A DNA stretch of 64,000 nt from Dickeya undicola (GTDB lineage: Bacteria > Pseudomonadota > Gammaproteobacteria > Enterobacterales > Enterobacteriaceae): the NCBI RefSeq assembly GCF_000784735.1, contig NZ_JSYG01000009.1:186001-250000 (forward strand), given 5' to 3'. Shown one piece after another: positions 57,422-64,000 of this stretch. Under the pieces are notes generated by a model. The model searched no databases. It was not told the origin of the DNA and saw only the letters and a list, made by a program, of their open reading frames with translations. The stretch's first letter is position 1. Every line of letters starts with the position of its first letter. The position numbers and the translations under genes were made by a program.

Positions 57422-58852
57422 TCAGGCGACCAGCTGTTGGGCATAGGCAACCAGCGCTTTGAGTAGCGCGGTTTTTTTCTCGTCATCCGCGTACTGCTGA
57501 TACAAGCTCTCCAACAAATCTGAATAAGACTGCAACCGCTCGGGGGTAAAGACCTCTCGGCGATGCGCCAGCCAGCGCTGCTGCTCTTGCTCATCAAGCG
57601 TGCCGGGGAAATTGCGCGCCCGGTAGCGGAACAGCAATTCCTCCACCCGGCGATCGGCAAACTGAAGATTCAGGGCCGGAAGGTGCTGGGGGTCAGTTTT
57701 ACGGATAATGTCCATGGCGGCCCGGTCGGCGTCGCTGAAAAAACCATCGTACAGTTTCAGGTCCACATCCGTCGCCGCTTCAAACGGCGGGGCATCAGCA
57801 AACAGCGCCACCACTTTCTCCCGTACGCTGCCATGCTGACGCAGCAACTGTAGATTGTTCAGGCAGTGCTGACGGTCAATACCCAGCCGCTCAGCATCTT
57901 CCGGGCGCAGTGTGCTGGCTGGTGCCAGAACCGGACATTTATTGATATGCACCAGTTTGACAGGCACCGGTGATTCATCTTCCGCCAGCAGCGCACGGCG
58001 GGTATAAAGCCGGGTGCGCAGTTCATCCGCATTCAGTTCCAGCAGTGGCTGAATGTCGCCTGCCAGATCGCAGACGATGACCGCGTTACGGTTATCCGGA
58101 TGCCAGGCCAGCGGCACAATCCAGCTAGTATTACCGCGCGCTGCGCCAAACATGCCGGAAACGTGCACCAGCGGTTTCATTTGCGGAATATCGATTAACG
58201 CGCTGACTTTGTTCTTGTTACGCAACGTATAGAGATAGTCGAACAATTTCGGCTGCGATTGTTTGAGCAGGCGCGCCATGGCGATAGTGGCATACACATC
58301 CGACATGGCGTCGTGCGCCTGAGTGTGTTCAACGCCATTGGCGCGCGTCAGGTGTTCCAGCCTGAAACTGGGAAAACCGTCATCGTTTTCCGGCCAGACT
58401 ATGCCGTCTGGGCGTAAGGCATAGCACGCCCGCAGCATATCCAGTAAATCCCAGCGGGAATTACCGTTTTGCCAACTATAGGCATAAGGGTCGTAGAAGT
58501 TGCGATAGAACAGATTCCGACTGACTTCGTCATCAAACCGAATGTTGTTGTATCCCATGATGCAGGTGCCCGGCACACTGAAGGCGTCATGGATATGACG
58601 GGCGAATGCCACTTCGCGCATCCCACGATTTTGCGCCACCTGCGGTGTGATGCCGGTAATCATCACCGCTTCCGGGTCGGGTAGATAATCGTCGGTTGGT
58701 TGACAGTAGATCACTACCGGCTCGCCAATCACATTAAAATTCAAATCGGTACGGACACCAGCGAACTGCGCTGGACGATCTTTGGCTGGATGCTTGCCAA
58801 AGGTTTCATAGTCATGAATGAAAAAAGTGGGTTCGGTGTGTTGATTTTGCAC
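57422..58852 (-). CDS. sbcB: exodeoxyribonuclease I
   Basis: ExoI degrades single-stranded DNA 3'-5' in mismatch repair and recombination and binds SSB. From GTG (58852) the product has 476 residues (E. coli 475). The DEDDh active site is visible: FFIHDYETFG (Asp and Glu), NIRFDDEVSRN and THAHDAMSDVYA-type HAHDAMSDV near residue 185. The C-terminal SH3-like and helical parts follow (ARNFPGTLDEQEQQRWLAHR). The frame is open upstream to an ATG at 58954 with unrelated sequence, so GTG is preferred; a GAGAGA run precedes it. Confidence 0.93.
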   Translation of the reverse strand: MQNQHTEPTFFIHDYETFGKHPAKDRPAQFAGVRTDLNFNVIGEPVVIYCQPTDDYLPDPEAVMITGITPQVAQNRGMREVAFARHIHDAFSVPGTCIMGYNNIRFDDEVSRNLFYRNFYDPYAYSWQNGNSRWDLLDMLRACYALRPDGIVWPENDDGFPSFRLEHLTRANGVEHTQAHDAMSDVYATIAMARLLKQSQPKLFDYLYTLRNKNKVSALIDIPQMKPLVHVSGMFGAARGNTSWIVPLAWHPDNRNAVIVCDLAGDIQPLLELNADELRTRLYTRRALLAEDESPVPVKLVHINKCPVLAPASTLRPEDAERLGIDRQHCLNNLQLLRQHGSVREKVVALFADAPPFEAATDVDLKLYDGFFSDADRAAMDIIRKTDPQHLPALNLQFADRRVEELLFRYRARNFPGTLDEQEQQRWLAHRREVFTPERLQSYSDLLESLYQQYADDEKKTALLKALVAYAQQLVA

Positions 58853-59402
58853 GGTTTCTCTCTGTTCAGCCTGGCGACGGCAAGCGCTGGTAAACCAGTC
58901 ATACTGCCGCGAAGCACGTTTGTCACCGTCGGTTTTGCCCGGCGGAAAGGCCATGCGGAACGGCTCGCCAGTTTAAGGGCAACTCATCGTTCTTTCAGTA
59001 AAAACGGTGACGGACAACACAAAGCCGTCATGGTAAACCATCCTGTTGTCTGACAGAAGCTAGCATGTGTGATGCGATGTGGTGTTGAATCGAGTCAGGT
59101 GCAATCGGAGCGCGGGAGTGATAGGGTGCACATAAAGACAACGATTGCATCGATGATAGGGGAAAACCACCTTGTCGACGATAGTGGCTAACCTGTATGG
59201 TGAGTCTATGTTCCGCCATGATGTACGTCGCTGGTATCGCTCACACAGTGTTATCAGAGCAAAGATTGTTATCAAGGCAACGATTGTTATCAAGGCGACG
59301 ATTGTTATCAGGGCGGAGGACGATGCGCATTATTGTGGGATATAGCCCGGAGTAGCGCGGTCTTCGCATAACGAATTTTGATCGTTAAGTAAGGGTAGAA
59401 AA
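58853..59402. other. 550-bp divergent sbcB / tmaR interval
   Basis: No gene is supported. Near its right end are 18-bp tandem repeats (59246-59317). The rest shows no clear hairpin or promoter. Short frames here lack ribosome sites. Confidence 0.4.
59246..59317 (+). repeat. 18-bp tandem repeat, about four copies
   Basis: GATTGTTATCAAGGCAAC at 59264-59281, GATTGTTATCAAGGCGAC at 59282-59299 and GATTGTTATCAGGGCGGA at 59300-59317 are in tandem; a degenerate fourth unit containing GTGTTATCAGAGC precedes them. They lie 86-157 bp upstream of tmaR. Function unknown. Confidence 0.7.
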
Positions 59403-59741
59403 ATGGAGAAGGGTAACACTAAACCATGTTTCCAGGATGTGCTGGAATTCGTGCGTATGTTCCGTCGCAAGAACAAGTTGCAGCGTGAAATTGCGGATAA
59501 TGAAAAGAAAGTCCGTGATAACCAGAAACGTGTGCTGCTGTTGGATAACCTGAGCGAGTACATCAAGCCGGGTATGTCGATTGAAGATATCCAGAACATT
59601 ATTGCCAACATGCGTAGCGACTATGAGGACCGTGTAGATGAATACATCATCAAAAACGCGGAACTGTCAAAAGAACGCCGCGAACTGTCCCGTAAAATCA
59701 AGGAAATGGGTGAAATCAAACCGCCGGTAGAGGCGAAATAA
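59403..59741 (+). CDS. tmaR: PTS system regulator TmaR (YeeX)
   Basis: TmaR clusters at the cell pole in E. coli and sequesters Enzyme I of the sugar phosphotransferase system. The 112-residue coiled-coil protein matches E. coli Yee[41 protein letters not shown] and [17 protein letters not shown]. The start has a weak purine-rich site. A hairpin follows its stop (ATCAGGGCC/GGCCCTGAT, 59753-59777). Confidence 0.94.
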   Translation: MEKGNTKPCFQDVLEFVRMFRRKNKLQREIADNEKKVRDNQKRVLLLDNLSEYIKPGMSIEDIQNIIANMRSDYEDRVDEYIIKNAELSKERRELSRKIKEMGEIKPPVEAK

Positions 59742-59752
59742 TTTCACTGACA

Positions 59753-59785
59753 ATCAGGGCCGACTTCCGGCCCTGATGCTTTTGG
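59753..59785 (+). terminator. terminator of tmaR
   Basis: ATCAGGGCC and GGCCCTGAT form a 9-bp stem with a seven-base loop, followed by GCTTTTGG. Confidence 0.75.
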
Positions 59786-59812
59786 CGGCGGGTGAGTATT
59801 CAGGCCGCCTGT

Positions 59813-60178
59813 CTATGATTGACTCATCACGATTTCTGACACCAGTGCGTTTTTCTGCTTCATGCAGTCGCGCCATGCGCTGCCTGTCTCGCCCTTATCC
59901 AGCGCGTCTGCGTTGATGGCGGGGATCTCTCGCACCTGTGTGTCGATGATCTTGCCCCCTCCAGTCGTGTCGATAGTCTGGTTTTTGATGTAATACCGCG
60001 TTATTACCCGATATTTCCCATCAAGGTGCTTTACCTGTGCCAGTAAATCGGTGGTGCACTCGTTGGCGGCAAGAGCCACATGCCGAAAGGCACTATCTGC
60101 CGGTTCGTTGCGTGGTGCCATTGAGCAGGCGGACAACGCCAATACACTGAAGATGAGAATGCTGTTTTTATCCGTCAT
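59813..60178 (-). CDS. small hypothetical lipoprotein
   Basis: A 121-residue protein with a lipoprotein signal (MTDKNSILIFSVLALSACSM; lipobox LSAC, Cys18). The mature part is hydrophilic (NECTTDLLAQVKHLDGKYRV, ending SAWRDCMKQKNALVSEIV) with two further cysteines that could pair. I do not recognise the family. The ATG at 60178 places the signal peptide at the start; a longer frame to 60238 does not. It lies convergent to tmaR in a junction between two E. coli-type map segments. Confidence 0.65.
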   Translation of the reverse strand: MTDKNSILIFSVLALSACSMAPRNEPADSAFRHVALAANECTTDLLAQVKHLDGKYRVITRYYIKNQTIDTTGGGKIIDTQVREIPAINADALDKGETGSAWRDCMKQKNALVSEIVMSQS

Positions 60179-60511
60179 AGGACAATGTTTCCTTCCATTT
60201 TTTGCCAATAGTTCGTGGCATATCCCTGTTTGAGCCACGACTAGTCATAACCGCCAGATGTGGTCTGATGCATACCATTCAATGAACCGCTTCTGCTTGT
60301 CAATACGAGAATCGACGGTCCGATGTCGTGCTCGTGTCACCTCGCAGCGTTATTGCAATAGATTGCAACCGTTGCGGTTGTTTGCGTAACCGATTCCGGG
60401 TTTTCCATGCGCTACTTTTGCCAGTGCATCGGGGTTGGCACACTGCATCCCAGTCAGGATGACCACCGGGAATCGGTAATAACGGGTGAGGGATAAGCCA
60501 TCAGAATTTCA
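60179..60511. other. 333-bp interval between lipoprotein gene and comEC
   Basis: No gene found. A CAACCG-TTG-CGGTTG hairpin lies at 60366-60380, followed by TTTG. The promoters of both divergent genes should be here, but none is clear. Confidence 0.4.
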
Positions 60512-62758
60512 TTGAATCAACTGGCTGTGACGTTGATAACGGGCCCGTTGTTATTGCTGATATTACCGACGTTACCGGATAGCGGCTCTTTGGTGTGGTG
60601 GCTACCTGTATTGTGGCTACTTAAGACGCGCTTCTATCCCGTTGGGTTGGTGGCGTTAGGGGTGATCTGGAGCCTCGACAGTGGCCGAGTGATATTGAAT
60701 CAGGTGGAACAGTTTACCCAGCGACCGGTGACGGCAAGGGTTGGCGTCAGTAGCGTCCGATTTGCGCAGGCGGATGCCGGGCAAGTCGTAGTACGCGTGT
60801 GGGAGATCAACGGGCGTTGGGTGTTTCCACCGCTTTATGCGCGCTTGGATGCGCAACCGCAGATGGCAAACTGGTGCGGTGGGCAGCAGTGGGAGGCTCG
60901 GTTGCGGTTACGTCCGGTACACAGTCGGTTGAACGAGGGCGGTTTTGACCGGCAGCGTTGGGCGCTGGCTAAAGCACAGCCACTGACCGGTCGGATACTT
61001 TCCGCCTCCGTGCTGAAGGCAGAATGCGGTTTGCGCCAGCGTCTGGTTGCGCAGGTGGAACGGCAAACACGGTCGTTGCCGTGGCAATCGATAATACTGG
61101 CGCTGGCGATCGGTGAGATGACGCTGGTGGAGAATGACATTCTCGACGTGCTTCGGCAAACCGGCATCATGCACCTGATGGCGATATCGGGATTGCATAT
61201 CGTGCTGGCGGCCTTGTCGGGCTGGGGCGTGGTTCGTGCGGTGCACTATTTGTTGCCGGTTCATTGGATTGAGCATCGTGTGCCGTTATGGTGTGGGTTG
61301 TGCTGCGCTTGGGGATATGTCTGGTTGTCGGGTGGGAACCCACCAGCGATAAGGGCTGCGTTGGCGTTATCATGCTGGACGTTGCTAAGGATACGCGGTG
61401 TCTCGGTTTCATCATGGCAGGTATGGTTATGGTGCGTAGCGCTGATTCTGGTGACTGATCCGTTGAGCGTGTTATCGGACAGCTTCTGGCTTTCTGCGCT
61501 GGCGGTCGCCGCCCTGATTTTCTGGTATCAGTGGGCACCGCTACCGACGCATCTGCAACGACCCAAACGTTGGGTATGGCTGCGCGGATTACATTTGCAG
61601 ATGGGAATCACCCTGTTGTTGATGCCGCTACAAGTGTGGCTGTTTCACGGCGTCAGCTTGAGTTCACTACCGGCCAATCTGTGGGCGGTGCCACTGGTAT
61701 CGTTTATTACTACCCCGTTAATTTTGCTGGCATTGCCACTGATGGTTATCCCGATGGCGGCACAAGGTGTGTGGTGGCTGGCTGATCGTTCGCTGGCACT
61801 GGTTTTCCTACCGTTGCAGGCGATACCGCCAGGCTGGTTGTCGCTGGGTGAAAATGTGGTGCCTTACAGTGTGGCGGGATGGCTGGCTGTCATCGTCTGG
61901 CGTTTTGCCTGGTGGCGAGCTTATCCGCTCAGTCTGCTGGCGCTGGTACTGATAGTGGCGTTGCGGCCTAAATCGCCTGCGCCATCCTGGCGGGTTGACA
62001 TGCTGGATGTCGGTCACGGGTTGGCGGTGGTCATTGAACGACAGGGCAAAGCCTGGCTGTATGATACCGGTCCCGGCTGGGACGGCGGCAATATGGCTGA
62101 CCGCGAAATCGTGCCTTACCTTAAATGGCGAGGATTACAACTGGAGGGGATTATCCTCAGTCATAGCCATCTGGATCACCGTGGTGGACTTGAGGCATTA
62201 CAGCGCGCGTTTTCGCCTGTCCCGGTATACAGTCCGTTGCTTGAACCAGAGCACCGACCTTGCGTACAAGGTGAACGATGGCATTGGCAAGGGTTGACGT
62301 TCAGCGTTATCTGGCCGCCGTTGCGGGTGCGTGAAGCGGGTAATCATGATTCTTGCGTCGTAAGGGTGGACGATGGGCGCTATCGGGTACTGCTGACGGG
62401 CGATTTGGAGCATGAAGATGAAGCCATACTGCTGCGAACTCAACGTGAAATGCTGGCGGCGGATATCCTGCAGGTGCCGCATCATGGGAGTGCCACGTCA
62501 TCATCACCACCATTTTTACGGGCGGTGGGCGCGGGGCAGGCACTGTCGTCCAACTCCCGCTACAATCCGTGGCGTTTACCGTCTGTCAGTGTCAGGCGTC
62601 GTTACCATCAGCGTGGGGATAATTGGCACGATACTGCCAGTGATGGGCAACTGAGTGTGCGTTTTTTCGACGAAGGCATCGAAATGTTGCGCTACCGGGG
62701 TGAAATATCTCCCCGCTGGTATCATCAGTGGTTTGGCGCTTACCGGGATAATGAGTAA
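60512..62758 (+). CDS. comEC: ComEC/Rec2-family DNA-uptake channel protein
   Basis: ComEC is the inner-membrane channel for single-stranded DNA in natural transformation; the E. coli orthologue is YcaI. The 748-residue protein has an N-terminal OB-like region, the competence domain with about nine helices ([32 protein letters not shown]), and a C-terminal metallo-beta-lactamase-like domain with [16 protein letters not shown] and [13 protein letters not shown] (metal-binding HxHxDH). The start is probably TTG (60512), which aligns within two residues of the E. coli start. msbA follows 38 bp downstream, as in E. coli. Confidence 0.9.
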   Translation: MNQLAVTLITGPLLLLILPTLPDSGSLVWWLPVLWLLKTRFYPVGLVALGVIWSLDSGRVILNQVEQFTQRPVTARVGVSSVRFAQADAGQVVVRVWEINGRWVFPPLYARLDAQPQMANWCGGQQWEARLRLRPVHSRLNEGGFDRQRWALAKAQPLTGRILSASVLKAECGLRQRLVAQVERQTRSLPWQSIILALAIGEMTLVENDILDVLRQTGIMHLMAISGLHIVLAALSGWGVVRAVHYLLPVHWIEHRVPLWCGLCCAWGYVWLSGGNPPAIRAALALSCWTLLRIRGVSVSSWQVWLWCVALILVTDPLSVLSDSFWLSALAVAALIFWYQWAPLPTHLQRPKRWVWLRGLHLQMGITLLLMPLQVWLFHGVSLSSLPANLWAVPLVSFITTPLILLALPLMVIPMAAQGVWWLADRSLALVFLPLQAIPPGWLSLGENVVPYSVAGWLAVIVWRFAWWRAYPLSLLALVLIVALRPKSPAPSWRVDMLDVGHGLAVVIERQGKAWLYDTGPGWDGGNMADREIVPYLKWRGLQLEGIILSHSHLDHRGGLEALQRAFSPVPVYSPLLEPEHRPCVQGERWHWQGLTFSVIWPPLRVREAGNHDSCVVRVDDGRYRVLLTGDLEHEDEAILLRTQREMLAADILQVPHHGSATSSSPPFLRAVGAGQALSSNSRYNPWRLPSVSVRRRYHQRGDNWHDTASDGQLSVRFFDEGIEMLRYRGEISPRWYHQWFGAYRDNE

Positions 62759-62796
62759 TAATAGACGGCTATTTATCAAAGGCTCAGGTTTATTGC

Positions 62797-64000
62797 ATGA
62801 TTAATGATAAAGATCTCTCCACGTGGCAGACGTTTCGTCGCCTATGGCCGATGATCTCCCCTTATAAGGCCGGGCTTGCCGTCGCGGCGGTGGCGCTGGT
62901 GATTAACGCCGCTGGCGATACGCTGATGCTGTCCCTGCTCAAGCCATTGCTGGATGATGGATTCGGCAAGGCGGATCGAAGTGTGATGGTGTGGATGCCG
63001 TTGGCTATTATCGGGCTGATGATTATGCGCGGTATCTCCAGCTATATTTCCAGTTATTGTGTGGCCTGGGTATCGGGCAAAGTGGTCATGAACATGCGCC
63101 GTCGCCTGTTCGGCCACATCATGGGGATGCCGGTTTCATTCTTCGATCAACAGTCTACCGGGACGCTGCTTTCCCGCATCACCTACGACTCTGAACAGGT
63201 AGCGTCGTCGTCGTCAAATGCGCTGGTTACCGTGGTCAGGGAAGGCGCATCGATTATTGGTCTGTTCGTGCTGATGTTCTGGTACAGCTGGCAGTTGTCA
63301 CTGATTTTGATCGTCATCGCGCCGTTCGTTTCTTACAGTATGCGTGTGGTGTCCAAGCGTTTTCGCAGCATCAGTAAAAACATGCAGAACACGATGGGGC
63401 AGGTGACGACCAGTGCCGAGCAGATGTTGAAAGGGCATAAGGAAGTGTTGATTTTCGGCGGGCAGAAAGTCGAAGAAGGACGCTTCAACCAGGTCAGTAA
63501 CCGTATGCGGCAGCAGGGCATGAAAATGGTGTCTGCGTCAGCCATTTCTGATCCCGTGGTGCAGTTTATCGCCTCGCTGGCGTTGGCCTTCGTGCTGTAT
63601 GCGGCCAGTTTTGAGAGCGTGATGAAGGCATTGACGCCGGGTACTATCACGGTGGTGTTTTCCTCCATGTTCACCCTGATGCGTCCACTGAAGTCACTGA
63701 CTAACGTCAATTCCCAGTTCCAGCGTGGTATGGCTGCTTGTCAGACACTGTTCGCCATTCTGGACACCGAGCAGGAAAAAGACAGCGGAACACGCGTACT
63801 GGATCGCGCTCAGGGCGATGTAGAGTTCCGTAATGTTAATTTTGCATACCCTGGCAAGGAAACTCTGGCGCTTAAAAACGTTAGCCTACGGATTCCACCG
63901 GGTAAAACCGTAGCGCTGGTGGGGCGTTCCGGATCAGGTAAGTCGACTATCGCCAACCTTATCACTCGGTTTTACGATATCCAGTCTGGTGAGATTCTGC
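62797..64000 (+). CDS. msbA: lipid A/phospholipid flippase MsbA, N-terminal part
   Basis: MsbA flips lipid A core across the inner membrane. 401 codons are present before the window ends; the family has about 582. It starts [20 protein letters not shown] at the ATG at 62797. Six membrane helices precede the ATPase domain, whose Walker [10 protein letters not shown] is near residue 378. The signature and Walker B would lie beyond the window. Confidence 0.93.
   Translation, partial: MINDKDLSTWQTFRRLWPMISPYKAGLAVAAVALVINAAGDTLMLSLLKPLLDDGFGKADRSVMVWMPLAIIGLMIMRGISSYISSYCVAWVSGKVVMNMRRRLFGHIMGMPVSFFDQQSTGTLLSRITYDSEQVASSSSNALVTVVREGASIIGLFVLMFWYSWQLSLILIVIAPFVSYSMRVVSKRFRSISKNMQNTMGQVTTSAEQMLKGHKEVLIFGGQKVEEGRFNQVSNRMRQQGMKMVSASAISDPVVQFIASLALAFVLYAASFESVMKALTPGTITVVFSSMFTLMRPLKSLTNVNSQFQRGMAACQTLFAILDTEQEKDSGTRVLDRAQGDVEFRNVNFAYPGKETLALKNVSLRIPPGKTVALVGRSGSGKSTIANLITRFYDIQSGEIL

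Noticed and set aside
59246-59317. CRISPR array
   Set aside because: Units are directly adjacent 18-mers without spacers; a simple tandem repeat.

Overview
The window is chromosomal DNA of an enterobacterium. Nearly every housekeeping protein reads as a close relative of its Escherichia coli K-12 counterpart, and the gene order follows the E. coli map in long stretches. The fairly high GC content and a block of citrate-fermentation, chemotaxis and c-di-GMP genes fit a plant-associated member of the Pectobacteriaceae (Dickeya or a close relative). That placement is inference from gene content; no rRNA or other taxonomic marker is present.

Layout. Positions 1-13 kb carry the E. coli 20-min order aat-cydC-cydD-trxB-lrp-ftsK-lolA-rarA-serS. 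From 13 to 20 kb lies a variable stretch: a dmsD-type chaperone without dmsABC beside it, a glutathione S-transferase, a DsbA-fold protein, a secreted MBL-fold protein with a divergent LysR regulator, the MFS permease ycaD and a second LysR gene. From 20 to 33 kb the E. coli order resumes: pflA-pflB-focA-ycaO (minus strand), then serC-aroA-cmk-rpsA-ihfB (plus strand).

In E. coli, ihfB is followed by ycaI (comEC) and msbA. Here about 27 kb separates them. This block is the E. coli 45-min segment in inverted order but with conserved relative orientations: his operon (minus, with hisL leader peptide and attenuator), yeeZ, plaP, sbcB, tmaR. A 14-kb citrate module (41.6-55.5 kb) sits between yeeZ and plaP. 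A small lipoprotein gene follows tmaR, then comEC and the truncated msbA resume the 20-min order.

The citrate module. A CitA/DpiB-type sensor kinase and its CitB/DpiA-type regulator are divergent from a 2-hydroxycarboxylate transporter gene, a fumarylacetoacetate-hydrolase-fold protein and citC-citD-citE-citF-citX-citG, a complete citrate lyase with its activation machinery. Next to the regulator is a chemoreceptor with a long all-helical periplasmic domain. On the far side is a YcgR-type flagellar brake whose gene has a good FliA (sigma-28) promoter. No oxaloacetate decarboxylase pump (oadGAB) is in the window, so the FAH-fold protein is the obvious candidate to process the oxaloacetate made by citrate lyase.

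The most interesting points are the FAH-fold protein inside the citrate operon, the transport/sensing/chemotaxis cluster, the sigma-28 promoter that resets the ycgR start, a 55-bp near-perfect palindrome exactly at the ihfB/his rearrangement junction, the lone dmsD with its Shine-Dalgarno hairpin, and several short repeats. I found no insertion sequence, prophage, CRISPR array, tRNA or rRNA gene.
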